A model generated the notes under the pieces. That model ran no database searches. It was not told the origin of the DNA and saw nothing but the letters and a program-made list of their open reading frames with translations. Below, piece after piece: positions 35,148 to 44,211 of a stretch of 64,000 nucleotides of DNA. The position numbers were made by a program, and so were the translations under genes. The DNA is from Domibacillus iocasae (GTDB lineage: Bacteria; Bacillota; Bacilli; Bacillales; Domibacillaceae). Positions within the stretch are counted from its first letter, which is position 1; each line of letters begins with the position of its first letter. The stretch lies in contig NZ_MAMP01000025.1 of the NCBI RefSeq assembly GCF_001750285.1, positions 62,001-126,000 of the forward strand. The letters run 5' to 3'.

Positions 35148-35774
35148 ATGACAAACGTTTTATTTGTAAAAGCAAACTCACGTCCTGCCGATCAAGCGGT
35201 CAGTGTCCAATTATATAATGCATTCTTGGAAGCATATCGCGCCGAAAATCCATCAGACAACATTACAGAACTGGATCTTTTCGCAGAAAACCTTCCGTAC
35301 TATGATACTGATAAAATTAACGGTATGTTCAAGCTGGCACGTGGCATGGAGTTGACAGCAGATGAAAAAGCGGCAACGGACCTTGTTACAAAATACTTGA
35401 ACCAATTTTTAGAAGCAGACAAAGTAGTTTTTGCTTTCCCGCTTTGGAACTTCACGATTCCAGCAGCGCTTCACACATACCTTGACTACTTAAACCAAGC
35501 CGGAAAAACATTCAGCTACACGCCTGAGGGCCCGGTTGGCTTGTTGAAAGACAAAAAAGTAACATTGTTAAATGCACGCGGCGGCGTTTATTCAGAAGGC
35601 CCAATGGAGGCGCTTGAAATGTCTGTAAAATATGTGCAGGCGGTTCTGGCGTTCTGGGGCGTGGAAGATGTTCAGACAATTGTTATCGAAGGGCACAATC
35701 AATTTCCAGATCGTTCAGCTGAAATTGTTCAAGCAGGTCTTGATACAGCGAAAGAAGCAGCTCTTACATTTTAA
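35148..35774 (+). CDS. azoR: FMN-dependent NADH-azoreductase / quinone reductase
   Basis: A 208-residue flavodoxin-fold protein: VKANSRPADQAVSVQLYNAF (FMN phosphate region), FAFPLWNFTIPAALHTYLDYL and LNARGGVYSEGP (flavin-contact loops) are AzoR signatures. It reduces azo dyes and, physiologically, quinones by two electrons, protecting against thiol-reactive electrophiles. AACTGGAGGA precedes the ATG. Confidence 0.93.
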   Translation: MTNVLFVKANSRPADQAVSVQLYNAFLEAYRAENPSDNITELDLFAENLPYYDTDKINGMFKLARGMELTADEKAATDLVTKYLNQFLEADKVVFAFPLWNFTIPAALHTYLDYLNQAGKTFSYTPEGPVGLLKDKKVTLLNARGGVYSEGPMEALEMSVKYVQAVLAFWGVEDVQTIVIEGHNQFPDRSAEIVQAGLDTAKEAALTF

Positions 35775-35780
35775 TTATTC

Positions 35781-35812
35781 AAAGCTGTCCCGCATATTGG
35801 GGCAGCTTTTTT
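35781..35812 (+). terminator. Rho-independent terminator
   Basis: AAAGCTGTCCC pairs with GGGGCAGCTTT, followed by T-run, after azoR. Confidence 0.85.
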
Positions 35813-35823
35813 ATACGTAAAAA

Positions 35824-35852
35824 TCGACAGGACATAACCCCTCAGATAAAAT
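35824..35852 (+). promoter_or_regulatory. Probable sigma-A promoter of the RsbR-like gene
   Basis: TCGACA at 35824 and TAAAAT at 35847, 17 bp apart, 40 bases before the start codon. Confidence 0.45.
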
Positions 35853-35892
35853 AAAAAGATAAGACCAATTTGAAAGCTGAGGCGGTAGATAA

Positions 35893-36720
35893 ATGCATAG
35901 AAATCCAGAATTGCATCAATTTCTATTAAGTAAGGCCAGAAATTTAACGGAAGAATGGTATGCTGCGCTGGATAAATCAGAGACAGAGGGCGTGTATGCA
36001 TCAACCGATCCGGATGTGATTCGAAAGTTGAAGCAGCAAAATTTTTCCTTTCATGAACATTTATGTGAAGTATATATAAAAGAAGAAACAGCCTTTTTTG
36101 AAGATTTTATCGACTGGATTATGGGAGTGGCAACTGACAGTGAGCATTTAAACACGCCGGTTCATATTATTTTAGGGGAATTTCTAAATGTTCAGGAGCA
36201 GTATCTCGATTACATTGACCAATTTTTACATAAGCATCAACATAAATATACATATGAGGAAAGTAACCGCTGGAAACGGATGCTCATTAAAACATTTGGA
36301 CACGTAATGCGCAAATTTATGGAAGAAAATCATAAATTCGCACAATTAAAGTTAAAAAGCCAGCAGGAAGTCATCTACGAATTAAGTACACCTGTTATTG
36401 CCCTGCAAAATAAAAAAGGGCTCTTGCCTATTATCGGTGCAGTGGATACAGGGCGTGCCCGGCATTTACTTGAAAAAACCATTTCGCAATGTGCCGAAAA
36501 AGGCATTAACCACTTGTTTATTGATCTGTCCGGTGTAATTGTTATTGATACAATGGTCGCCTTGCAGATTTTTCGTCTCATTGACGCGCTAAAATTGATT
36601 GGTGTAAAAACAACGCTGTCCGGCATTCGCCCAGAGGTGGCTATGACATCGATTCAGCTTGGATTAGACTTTAATAAGCTTGATATTACCGGAAATCTTG
36701 CGCAGGCATTAAAAGAATAA
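35893..36720 (+). CDS. RsbR paralogue, stressosome protein with STAS domain
   Basis: A 275-residue protein: N-terminal helical, non-haem-globin-like sensory domain (about 1-150), then a linker helix and STAS domain (about 160-270) with STPVIALQNKKGLLPIIGAVDTGRA and LFIDLSGVIVIDTMVALQIF, as in RsbRA-RD. In the stressosome these proteins scaffold RsbS and RsbT and set sigma-B activity; the Thr in DTMV lies at a known phosphorylation region. Size is close to RsbRD. It stands alone here. See the B12/STAS operon at 55-57 kb for a second possible stressosome input. Confidence 0.87.
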   Translation: MHRNPELHQFLLSKARNLTEEWYAALDKSETEGVYASTDPDVIRKLKQQNFSFHEHLCEVYIKEETAFFEDFIDWIMGVATDSEHLNTPVHIILGEFLNVQEQYLDYIDQFLHKHQHKYTYEESNRWKRMLIKTFGHVMRKFMEENHKFAQLKLKSQQEVIYELSTPVIALQNKKGLLPIIGAVDTGRARHLLEKTISQCAEKGINHLFIDLSGVIVIDTMVALQIFRLIDALKLIGVKTTLSGIRPEVAMTSIQLGLDFNKLDITGNLAQALKE

Positions 36721-36832
36721 AAAGAACCGGTAAAAAATAAAGAAAAACACCTCGCGTATCATCTTAGTTAAGAATCGTATTAACGATAAACGGGTGTTTT
36801 TTTTGTTTGTTTCATTCTTCAATACGATAAGC

Positions 36833-37294
36833 TTACTTGACTAATTCATCCAGAACTTCATTCCAGCGCTGGATCACATGATGTGAATCCTTTAATTGAA
36901 TTTTGATGCCGGATGTGATGTCAGCATATTTGGCTTTATCTGTTTTAACAAAAAGAATGGTTCCGGAAAACCGTTCCCGTACATGTTTTGCGTGCTCAAT
37001 TAACGGCAATTTTTGAAGTGAAAGACGTAAATAATGAACTTGTTCTGCTAAAACAACGACGAGTGTTGCTTTGCCGGTACGTAAAATATTAGATATTGTG
37101 GCGGTGCCGGGCCATAGCGCAAGCCTCACTTCTTTATGATTAAGCGAGATGATTTCACCGACACTAATCATGGCAGTATGGGGCCACATGTCTTCACCTA
37201 CTGAAAGCAGCATCATTGCTTCTGTCTGCTTTGTCTCTAAGTCTTTCCCGTTCAGCAGATTTACTATATCTTCTGGCATGCCGGGTTGAATCAT
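36833..37294 (-). CDS. Pyridoxamine 5'-phosphate oxidase-like FMN-binding protein
   Basis: A 153-residue split beta-barrel protein: TAMISVGEIISLNHKEVRLALWPGTATISNILRTGKATLVVV is the flavin-binding core of this family. It is too short to be PdxH itself and the reaction is unknown. It overlaps the upstream sigma-54 activator gene by four bases, so both belong to one operon that faces away from the UbiX-UbiD operon and may serve the same pathway. Confidence 0.78.
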   Translation of the reverse strand: MIQPGMPEDIVNLLNGKDLETKQTEAMMLLSVGEDMWPHTAMISVGEIISLNHKEVRLALWPGTATISNILRTGKATLVVVLAEQVHYLRLSLQKLPLIEHAKHVRERFSGTILFVKTDKAKYADITSGIKIQLKDSHHVIQRWNEVLDELVK

Positions 37295-38715
37295 CTGGCT
37301 TCACTTCCTTTCAATACCTTATTTATTTTACAGATTTCACTGACTTTCAGATCGTGCTTTTTCATTTTACGGATTAAAGTTGTATGTGAAACACCCAATA
37401 TCTTCGCAGCTTTCCGGATGGTTCCTTCACGCTCGATTATACTCTCGATCAAATTCTTTTCCACCGAATCGAATAAATTTATCCCATTATGCTTATTTTT
37501 TAATAGTTCAGACAATCGTACATCCGAATGCTGCTTAGAAACGGGGAGTTCTTGAGGTTCTATAACATCGTTTTTGATGGTAAGAACGAGCCGCTCAATA
37601 ATATTAGACAGTTCTCTAATATTGCCCGGCCAGTGATAGTCATAAAGAATGTCAGAAGCGGCTGTGGAAAGTGATTTGTTTTTTGTATATTCCTCATTAA
37701 AATGTTGAAGGAAATGGCCTATTAATAAGGGAATATCATCTTTTCTCTTCCTCAATGGCGGGATATGAATCGGAATAACATTCAACCGATAATAAAGATC
37801 TTCACGAAACTCCCCTCGAACCACCATGGATTCTAAATCCCGATTAGTAGCTGTGATAATTCTTGCATCTACCTGTATCAGCTTTGTACCGCCTACCCGG
37901 GTAAACTGCTGGTCTTGAAGCACTCTTAATAGTTTTGCTTGAAGGTGAAGAGGGAGTTCACCGATTTCATCCAAAAATAGGGTTCCTTGATCTGCCAATT
38001 CAAACAAACCGGGTTTTCCTTGTTTTTTCGCACCGGTAAAAGCACCAGTATCATAGCCGAAAAATTCGGATTCCAGAAGGTCCTTCGGGATCGCGCCGCA
38101 GTTCACTTTAATAAAGGCGCCGGAATCTTTACGCCTGCTCGTTTCATGAATTTCTCTGGCAAGTACATCCTTTCCTACACCGGATTCACCGAGCAAAAGG
38201 ACAATTGAGTCCGTTTGTCCGATATGATGAATCAGCTCAATAATTTCCTTCATTTTCCGATTTGCTGTGATAATGCCCCGCTTAGCATGATGCTGGCGGA
38301 GTGTGAGGAGTTCTGTGTAATATTTGGCTGAAAGCTTTTCAATCTCTTCTACTTTCTTTTTCATCGTAATCAATTCAGATATATCGTGTGTGATAGACAG
38401 CATCCGTACTAATTGTTTATTTTCATCAAACATCGGGATGGCTGTAACGAGAACATCCACACCGTTTTCGTACTGTTGAAAATCAGTGATGGTCCGCTTT
38501 TCCTTTAATGCTTTTAACGTAACCGAGGGTTTTTGGAATAGTCCTCTTTCAACAATATCCTGCATTGTTTTCCCCGTATAAGCCTCTATAGGCAGGCTGC
38601 TTAATTTAACCATAGCCTGATTGGCCAATATAATGCGGCCATTATTATCTATTACTAAAATTCCGTCTTGAAAATTTTCTACAATCATTCGGTATAACTC
38701 TAAGTCAGGGATCAT
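37291..38715 (-). CDS. Sigma-54-dependent activator with PAS sensor
   Basis: A 474-residue protein from ATG 38715 (AGGAGGAG upstream). PAS domain at about 5-120 (NFQDGILVIDNNGRIILANQAM), coiled linker, AAA+ domain at about 150-385 with Walker A GESGVGKD, the sigma-54-contact loop GAFTGA and Walker B LFLDEIGELP, then a Fis-type helix-turn-helix (IRKAAKILGVSHTTLIRKM). The GAFTGA loop is intact, so it can open sigma-54 promoters. It resembles aromatic/organic-acid activators of Bacillus (RocR/AcoR relatives). Probable target: the -24/-12 promoter at 40.5 kb. Confidence 0.92.
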   Translation of the reverse strand: MIPDLELYRMIVENFQDGILVIDNNGRIILANQAMVKLSSLPIEAYTGKTMQDIVERGLFQKPSVTLKALKEKRTITDFQQYENGVDVLVTAIPMFDENKQLVRMLSITHDISELITMKKKVEEIEKLSAKYYTELLTLRQHHAKRGIITANRKMKEIIELIHHIGQTDSIVLLLGESGVGKDVLAREIHETSRRKDSGAFIKVNCGAIPKDLLESEFFGYDTGAFTGAKKQGKPGLFELADQGTLFLDEIGELPLHLQAKLLRVLQDQQFTRVGGTKLIQVDARIITATNRDLESMVVRGEFREDLYYRLNVIPIHIPPLRKRKDDIPLLIGHFLQHFNEEYTKNKSLSTAASDILYDYHWPGNIRELSNIIERLVLTIKNDVIEPQELPVSKQHSDVRLSELLKNKHNGINLFDSVEKNLIESIIEREGTIRKAAKILGVSHTTLIRKMKKHDLKVSEICKINKVLKGSEAR

Positions 38716-38792
38716 CCGTATGCTCCTCCTGTAATTAAATAGTATGAAGAACATTGAAAAAATTTTCAGGAGACTAGATACATATGCCGATT

Positions 38793-40205
38793 CTAACGTA
38801 TTGCCTTGAGGGTAACACCGTACTTTTTCATTTTTTGAAAAACGGTCGTATGAGGCACACCTATGGCTGTTCCTGCTTTTCGAACCGATCCGTACTTTTT
38901 CAGCGTTCGAATCAGCGCTTCCTTTTCAAGATAGTCAAACAGGTTGTCTCCTTGCCCGAACGTGTTCCAGTGCAGGGCGAGGGTATCCATTGATTTATTC
39001 TCCTGATCTGGCGGTCCGCTTTCCCTTTTTAAATAAGTAAGTACCTGTTTGGGCAGTTGGCAGGATTCGATTACATCGCTTCGTGAGGTCAGTACAAGCC
39101 TCTCTACGATGTTTGATAATTCCCGAACATTTCCTGGGAAAGGATATGACATCAGTTGTTGAACCGCTTGTTTTGAGAACCGTTTCATACAGTTATACTT
39201 CGCGTTGAACTCCATTAAAAAGTAGTTCAGCAGCGGAAGAATATCGTCCTTTCTTTCTCTTAATAAAGGAATCTTAATAGGCACTATATTTAAGCGATAA
39301 TAAAGGTCTGTCCGGAATGTTCCTTCTTCAACCATTCTCTCTAAATTCCGGTTGGTGGCAGCGATAATACGTACGTTGACATTAATAATTTGCAGCCCGC
39401 CTACACGCATAATTTCCTGTTCTTGCAGGACACGCAGCAATTTTACCTGCATATCTAAGGGCAGATCCCCAATTTCATCCAAGAACAGGGTGCCGCCGCT
39501 GGCCATTTCAAATATACCTAGTTTTCCGCCTCTTTTCGCACCTGTAAATGCGCCCTGTTCATATCCGAATAATTCAGATTCCAAAAGGTGAGGGGGAATT
39601 GCTCCACAATTGACTTTCATGAACAATTCTTTTTTTCGGCAGCTGTTTTCGTGAAGCATTTTGGCAATGACTTCTTTTCCAACACCGGATGCCCCTAATA
39701 AAAGCACAGTCGAGTCTGACGGTGCCACATAGTGGACGATGTCAAATATTTCCTTCATTTTCTGGCTATGACCAATGACTTTGCTGCTTCTTTTTGTGTT
39801 GTTCGTTTTTTGGGGGGCAGTCAATCCATCTCGGGAAGAACCGCCGGAAAGTATCACCTGGCTTAACTCATTATAAAAAAGCCTGTGGAGTGTATTCCGA
39901 CTGATACAGCCGTGATAAATTCCGTCATTTATAACGGGAAGCAGCTGATGATTGTAGAATGGCAGAAAGTAAAGTTCTTCTGTGCCATTGATCGTACAGC
40001 AATCTTTGTCGATGTACTCTTTAATGCTATTATTCGGATCGCTATTCAGTAAATCCTTTGCGTGAAGAATGCCTGAAAATGTCTGTCCAGACAAAACAGG
40101 GAGTTCATTCAAACTGGCTGATTTCATACAGTTAACGGCTTTCCATACAAGCTCGGTTATCTGAATAACAGGCACTGTTTTTTCTACATGATCGAGCCAT
40201 TTCAT
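38793..40205 (-). CDS. Sigma-54-dependent activator with N-terminal CBS-like sensor
   Basis: A 470-residue protein; ATG 40205 has AAGGTGA 8 bases upstream (a start at 40241 lacks a site). The N terminus (about 8-130: VPVIQITELVWKAVNCMKSASLNELPVLSG, LLPVINDGIYHGCISRNTL) looks like two CBS motifs that would bind an adenine nucleotide. The AAA+ domain has GASGVGKE, GAFTGA and LFLDEIGDLP, and ends in a Fis helix-turn-helix. It is paralogous to the next activator, 77 bases away on the same strand. It lies divergently 0.3 kb from the sigma-54 operon promoter. Confidence 0.9.
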   Translation of the reverse strand: MKWLDHVEKTVPVIQITELVWKAVNCMKSASLNELPVLSGQTFSGILHAKDLLNSDPNNSIKEYIDKDCCTINGTEELYFLPFYNHQLLPVINDGIYHGCISRNTLHRLFYNELSQVILSGGSSRDGLTAPQKTNNTKRSSKVIGHSQKMKEIFDIVHYVAPSDSTVLLLGASGVGKEVIAKMLHENSCRKKELFMKVNCGAIPPHLLESELFGYEQGAFTGAKRGGKLGIFEMASGGTLFLDEIGDLPLDMQVKLLRVLQEQEIMRVGGLQIINVNVRIIAATNRNLERMVEEGTFRTDLYYRLNIVPIKIPLLRERKDDILPLLNYFLMEFNAKYNCMKRFSKQAVQQLMSYPFPGNVRELSNIVERLVLTSRSDVIESCQLPKQVLTYLKRESGPPDQENKSMDTLALHWNTFGQGDNLFDYLEKEALIRTLKKYGSVRKAGTAIGVPHTTVFQKMKKYGVTLKAIR

Positions 40206-40407
40206 AAACGCGTCACCTTCTTTATTAATTTTCATGTCCAAATCAGTGAAATAAACAAAAACAAAGTGACATAAAAGTAAGCGCTATCATTAATGAAATA
40301 TACCATACGAAGCAAAAGTATATATTTAAAATATTATTTATCCAATAAAATTTTATAGGTTTTTTAATATATATAGAAGCTGATCTATTTGTTTTTAAAA
40401 ATTTTTT

Positions 40408-40447
40408 TGGAACTGCATGCGTTCCAGCTGTAACGCCAGTCGTTCCA
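40408..40447 (+). promoter_or_regulatory. Tandem activator-binding sites (UAS)
   Basis: Two inverted repeats of the same pattern: TGGAAC-N7-GTTCCA (40408-40426, perfect) and TGTAAC-N7-GTTCCA (40429-40447, one mismatch). Centres are 21 bp apart, two helical turns, about 85-110 bp before the expected start of transcription from the -24/-12 promoter. This is the usual position of enhancer sites for sigma-54 activators. Confidence 0.7.
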
Positions 40448-40497
40448 TTTTAATACGTGATATACCGGAAATGATTGAATTTAAAAGGAATTTTTAA

Positions 40498-40514
40498 TTG
40501 GCACGAATTTTGCA
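40498..40514 (+). promoter_or_regulatory. Sigma-54 (-24/-12) promoter of the UbiX-UbiD operon
   Basis: TTGGCACG, AATT, TTGCA: GG at 40500-40501 and GC at 40512-40513 with exactly 10 bases between. Transcription should start near 40525, leaving a 150-base leader before the UbiX gene. No better sigma-A promoter was seen here. Confidence 0.85.
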
Positions 40515-40673
40515 ATAACTAATGTGAGGACAGCCATTGAGGTTTGCGGGCATGAGAGGAGGAGTAAAAACAGCCAAAATTCAGTTGTTCTAAGCGTAGA
40601 GGAAGAAGGCTGCTTCCTTAAAATTTTGCAAAACCACTTACAATTGATAACGCTTTCAAAAAAGGAGGTAGAA

Positions 40674-41261
40674 ATGAAAAAAATTGTGGTCGGTATATCA
40701 GGTGCCAGTGGAGCGATTTATGGAATCCGTTGTCTTGAAACATTAAATAAGCTGGGAATTGAGAGTCACGTAGCTATCAGTACTGCGGCGGAAAAAACGA
40801 TCGAATATGAAACAGATTACACTCTGGAACAAGTTAAATCTTTATGTACGTACCTATATGACTTGAAAGACATCGGGGCAAGCATTGCAAGTGGGTCCTT
40901 CCGAGTAGATGGAATGATCGTAGCCCCTTGTTCGATTAAAACACTGTCGTCCATTGCTAATAGCTTTAATGATAATTTAATCAGCAGAGCGGCTGATGTC
41001 ACGTTAAAGGAAAGAAGGAAGTTGGTAGTAATGGTTCGAGAAACCCCTTTTCATTTGGGGCATTTACGGCTTATGCAGTCTGCCGCTGAAATGGGGGCTG
41101 TGATCCTGCCGCCGGTGCCCAGCTTTTATCATAAACCAGCTTCTATCGATGATATTGTCAATCAAAGTGTTGGAAAGGCGCTTGATCAATTTGGAATTGA
41201 TGCGCAGCTCTTTGATCGCTGGGAAGGGCTTCCTGCAAATGAAGCGGTAAAGCATTCATAA
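40674..41261 (+). CDS. UbiX-family flavin prenyltransferase
   Basis: A 195-residue protein; ATG 40674 follows AAAGGAGG by 6 bases, though the frame is open 150 bases further left. KIVVGISGASGAIYGIRCLETL is the FMN-binding start, APCSIKTLSSIANSFNDNLISRAADV and ERRKLVVMVRETPFHLGHLRLM are UbiX/Pad1 signatures. It attaches a dimethylallyl group to FMN to make prenyl-FMN, the cofactor of UbiD decarboxylases. A UbiD gene lies in the same operon. First gene behind the sigma-54 promoter. Confidence 0.93.
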   Translation: MKKIVVGISGASGAIYGIRCLETLNKLGIESHVAISTAAEKTIEYETDYTLEQVKSLCTYLYDLKDIGASIASGSFRVDGMIVAPCSIKTLSSIANSFNDNLISRAADVTLKERRKLVVMVRETPFHLGHLRLMQSAAEMGAVILPPVPSFYHKPASIDDIVNQSVGKALDQFGIDAQLFDRWEGLPANEAVKHS

Positions 41262-41367
41262 ATGATTCGTTAAATATGTTTCTTAAAGCTGGTTTTCAGT
41301 AATCATCTTTTGTTTTATTTCATTGAAGCAAATCAATATAAAAATATAAACAATAGGGGGAAATCGA

Positions 41368-42717
41368 ATGTCAAATGATGCGATAACTCATGTAGAGCCT
41401 GTTGAACAAGGAACTATGGGAGTAACAAAAAAGCAGTTTCGATCTGCAATGCTTGCGTCGTTATTAGGGTGGTCGTTTGATCTTTATGATCTTTTCCTTC
41501 TTCTTTTTGTGGCGCCAACCATTAGCTTGCTGTTTTTTCCAACAAGCAGTCCGACGCTTTCTCTCGCTGCAGTATATGCTTCGTTTGCCGTGACACTTCT
41601 GATGAGGCCGCTCGGATCTGCCATATTTGGCTCTTATGCAGATAAAAATGGAAGAAAGAAAGCGATGATTGTTTCTGTCGTAGGGGTTGGAGTGAGTACA
41701 GCCGCTTTTGGCCTGTTGCCGACGGTGCCACAAATCGGGTTTATGGCCGCGGTCATTTTCCTTATTTTGCGACTTGTCCAGGGTGTTTTTGTCGGCGGCG
41801 TTGTGGCGTCTACACACACAATCGGAACAGAATCAGCCCCGCCTAAATATCGCGGTTTAATGTCCGGCCTTATTGGCGGTGGAGGAGCTGGCTTAGGAGC
41901 TCTGTTCGCTTCGATCACCTTTGCTGTTGTTTCAGCTTTGTTTCCCGGTGAGTCCTTTAACGAATGGGGCTGGCGTGTCATGTTTTTTACAGGGATTTTT
42001 GGTGCTGTAGCAGGGCTTTTTGTCTTTCGATCTCTTAGCGAGTCCCCGCTATGGGCACAATTGCGTGAAGAAAAGAAAGAATCGGACCAAGAGACTGTCG
42101 TCGTGCAGAAATCCCCTGTCAAGACGCTCTTCACCAGTTATCCGCGTGTATTGCTGATAAATGTCATGATCATTGCAGGAGGCGGTTCAGCTTATTACCT
42201 GACATCTGGTTTTATTCCTACGTTCCTAAAAGTAGTAAATGAAGCTGCTCCGCAAGTTGTTTCTGGTGTATTGATTGCATCAAGTATTGTTACGATCATT
42301 TCAGCTTTATTGTTTGGCCATCTTAGTGAAGTAATCGGGAGAAAGAAAACTTTTATTCTCGTGGGAGCATTAAATATTATTGGGCTTCCATACTTTTACC
42401 TGGCTCTCGGAGAGTCAGTTACAACCCTTTCCATTTATATGAACACGATGGGTCTTGTCTTTCTTGGTAATGCCGCATATGCGCCTGCGCTTATTTTTCT
42501 GAATGAGCGTTTCCCAACGTCCATCCGCTCTACAGGTACCGGGCTGTCGTGGAATATAGGATTTGCCATTGGCGGCATGATGCCAACGTTTGTTACATTG
42601 ACGAGCGGCACAATTGAAAACATACCTCACACGCTTATGTATTTTTCAATTGCCATTTTCGCAGTTTATCTCATTGGTGCACTCATCGTCCCTGAGACAA
42701 AAGGGAATCTGAAATAA
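41368..42717 (+). CDS. MFS transporter, aromatic acid/metabolite:H+ symporter-like
   Basis: A 449-residue 12-helix protein. LLGWSFDLYDLFLLLFVAPTI in TM1 has the acidic pattern of the AAHS/SHS/MHS families (D-x-x-D-L), SYADKNGRKKAMI is motif A, and ERFPTSIRSTGTGLSWNIG lies in the second half. These families import aromatic or small carboxylic acids with protons. Placed between UbiX and aldehyde dehydrogenase, it most likely brings in the operon's substrate. 106 bases after UbiX; GGGGG ribosome site. Confidence 0.86.
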   Translation: MSNDAITHVEPVEQGTMGVTKKQFRSAMLASLLGWSFDLYDLFLLLFVAPTISLLFFPTSSPTLSLAAVYASFAVTLLMRPLGSAIFGSYADKNGRKKAMIVSVVGVGVSTAAFGLLPTVPQIGFMAAVIFLILRLVQGVFVGGVVASTHTIGTESAPPKYRGLMSGLIGGGGAGLGALFASITFAVVSALFPGESFNEWGWRVMFFTGIFGAVAGLFVFRSLSESPLWAQLREEKKESDQETVVVQKSPVKTLFTSYPRVLLINVMIIAGGGSAYYLTSGFIPTFLKVVNEAAPQVVSGVLIASSIVTIISALLFGHLSEVIGRKKTFILVGALNIIGLPYFYLALGESVTTLSIYMNTMGLVFLGNAAYAPALIFLNERFPTSIRSTGTGLSWNIGFAIGGMMPTFVTLTSGTIENIPHTLMYFSIAIFAVYLIGALIVPETKGNLK

Positions 42718-42733
42718 ACAGGAGGGTAAAAAA

Positions 42734-44191
42734 ATGGTGACAAAAATGAATCTTACTGGAAACTATATTAATGGTGAATGGCAAGAAGCGAAAACGGGAG
42801 ATACGATGGAATCTGTTAATCCCGCTACTTCTGAAACAATAGGAGAATCCCAAAAATCAGGTGTGGAAGATATCAAACTGGCTATTGGACATGCAAAAAC
42901 AGCCTTTGAAAAATCCGACTGGCGTTCCAATTCAACGCGGCGTTCCGATGCTTTAATGCAATGGGCCTATAAGCTGGAAGAAAACAAGGAAGACATCGCC
43001 AAAATTCTTACACTTGAAAATGGAAAGCCGCTGAAAGAATCACGGATCGAATTGAACGCTTGTATAGATACTCTAAAATACTTTGGTGGTATGGCACGCA
43101 GTGTATTTGGAAGGTCGATAAACCTGTCAGCCACTTCATACGGAATTATTGATAAAGAACCCATCGGCGTTGTAGGCATTATTTCGCCATGGAACTGGCC
43201 GGCGATGCTGATGATTCGGGAAGCTGCCCCTGCACTAGCTGCTGGAAATGCAGTCGTGCTAAAACCAGCAAGCCGTACACCGATCGTAAGCACCGCTATT
43301 GTGAAGCTGATAGAAGATAACGAGTATTTTCCGCCCGGAATCGTCAATATTGTAACAGGTCCCGGCAGATTGATCGGGGATGAAATGACAACAAACCCGG
43401 ATGTTCATGCAATCAGTTTTACTGGTGATACAAGTACTGGAAAAAATTTAATGAAAAAAGCGGCAGAAAAGGTGAAGAAGCTGGCTCTGGAACTTGGTGG
43501 GAAATCTCCAAACATCTTATTTCCTGACGCGAATTTAGAGAAAGCGATTCCAGCAGTAGCAAAGTCAGCCTTTATTACGGCCGGGCAGATGTGTTTTGCG
43601 GGTTCTAGAGTACTTATTCATGAATCCATACACGAACAGGTGGTAGAAGAGCTGCGGAAAGAAGCTGAAAAATTGAAAGTAGGCAATGGAATGGATGAAT
43701 CGACCGATATGGGGCCGGTCATTTCAGAAGACCAGCTTAATACTATTTTGGAATATTGTGAAATCGGCCGGCGGGATGCGAAGCTGGTAACCGGGGGAAA
43801 TAGGCTGACCGGTGAAATGTATGATAATGGCTTTTTTATTGAGCCGACGATTTTTGACCAGGTTCCCATCGAATCAAAAATTGCACAGGAAGAAATTTTT
43901 GGACCTGTCCTCGTTGTTCAAGTTTTTAAGGATGAAGAAGAGGCAGTCGAACTTGCTAATGGGACGATTTTTGGATTAGCTGCCGGAGTCTGGACAAAAG
44001 ATGTGAACAGAGCGATGCGTGTAGCGAAAAGAGTGCAAGCTGGAACGGTTTGGATCAACACGTATAACAAAAATTACCCGCAAACTGAATTTGGAGGTTA
44101 TAAAGAGAGCGGGATTGGGCGCACAAGAGGCATCGAAGGATTACTAGAATATACCGAGACAAAACATATCAACATTGAGATTGAGGAGTAA
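42734..44191 (+). CDS. NAD(P)-dependent aldehyde dehydrogenase
   Basis: A 485-residue ALDH: ISPWNWPAMLMIREAAPALAAGNAVVLKPA (about 150-180), FTGDTSTG (cofactor loop), catalytic Glu in LELGGKSPN and Cys in GQMCFAGSR, and EEIFGPVLVVQ near the C terminus. It oxidises an aldehyde to the acid. It resembles benzaldehyde/betaine-type members, but the substrate is not readable. It is followed 20 bases later by an alcohol dehydrogenase, giving an alcohol-to-acid module. AGGAGGG upstream. Confidence 0.92.
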   Translation: MVTKMNLTGNYINGEWQEAKTGDTMESVNPATSETIGESQKSGVEDIKLAIGHAKTAFEKSDWRSNSTRRSDALMQWAYKLEENKEDIAKILTLENGKPLKESRIELNACIDTLKYFGGMARSVFGRSINLSATSYGIIDKEPIGVVGIISPWNWPAMLMIREAAPALAAGNAVVLKPASRTPIVSTAIVKLIEDNEYFPPGIVNIVTGPGRLIGDEMTTNPDVHAISFTGDTSTGKNLMKKAAEKVKKLALELGGKSPNILFPDANLEKAIPAVAKSAFITAGQMCFAGSRVLIHESIHEQVVEELRKEAEKLKVGNGMDESTDMGPVISEDQLNTILEYCEIGRRDAKLVTGGNRLTGEMYDNGFFIEPTIFDQVPIESKIAQEEIFGPVLVVQVFKDEEEAVELANGTIFGLAAGVWTKDVNRAMRVAKRVQAGTVWINTYNKNYPQTEFGGYKESGIGRTRGIEGLLEYTETKHINIEIEE

Positions 44192-44211
44192 AGGAAAGGA
44201 GGAAGGTTATT

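Noticed and set aside
40524-40673. Extended UbiX start upstream of 40674
   Set aside because: The frame is open, but it begins at the predicted sigma-54 start site, has no ribosome site and lacks family similarity; ATG 40674 with AAAGGAGG is the clear start.
41464-42134. Long minus-strand frames inside the MFS gene
   Set aside because: They lie antisense to an obvious 12-helix transporter, have odd composition and no ribosome sites; overlap shadows only. The same holds for the minus-strand frame at 2909-3424.
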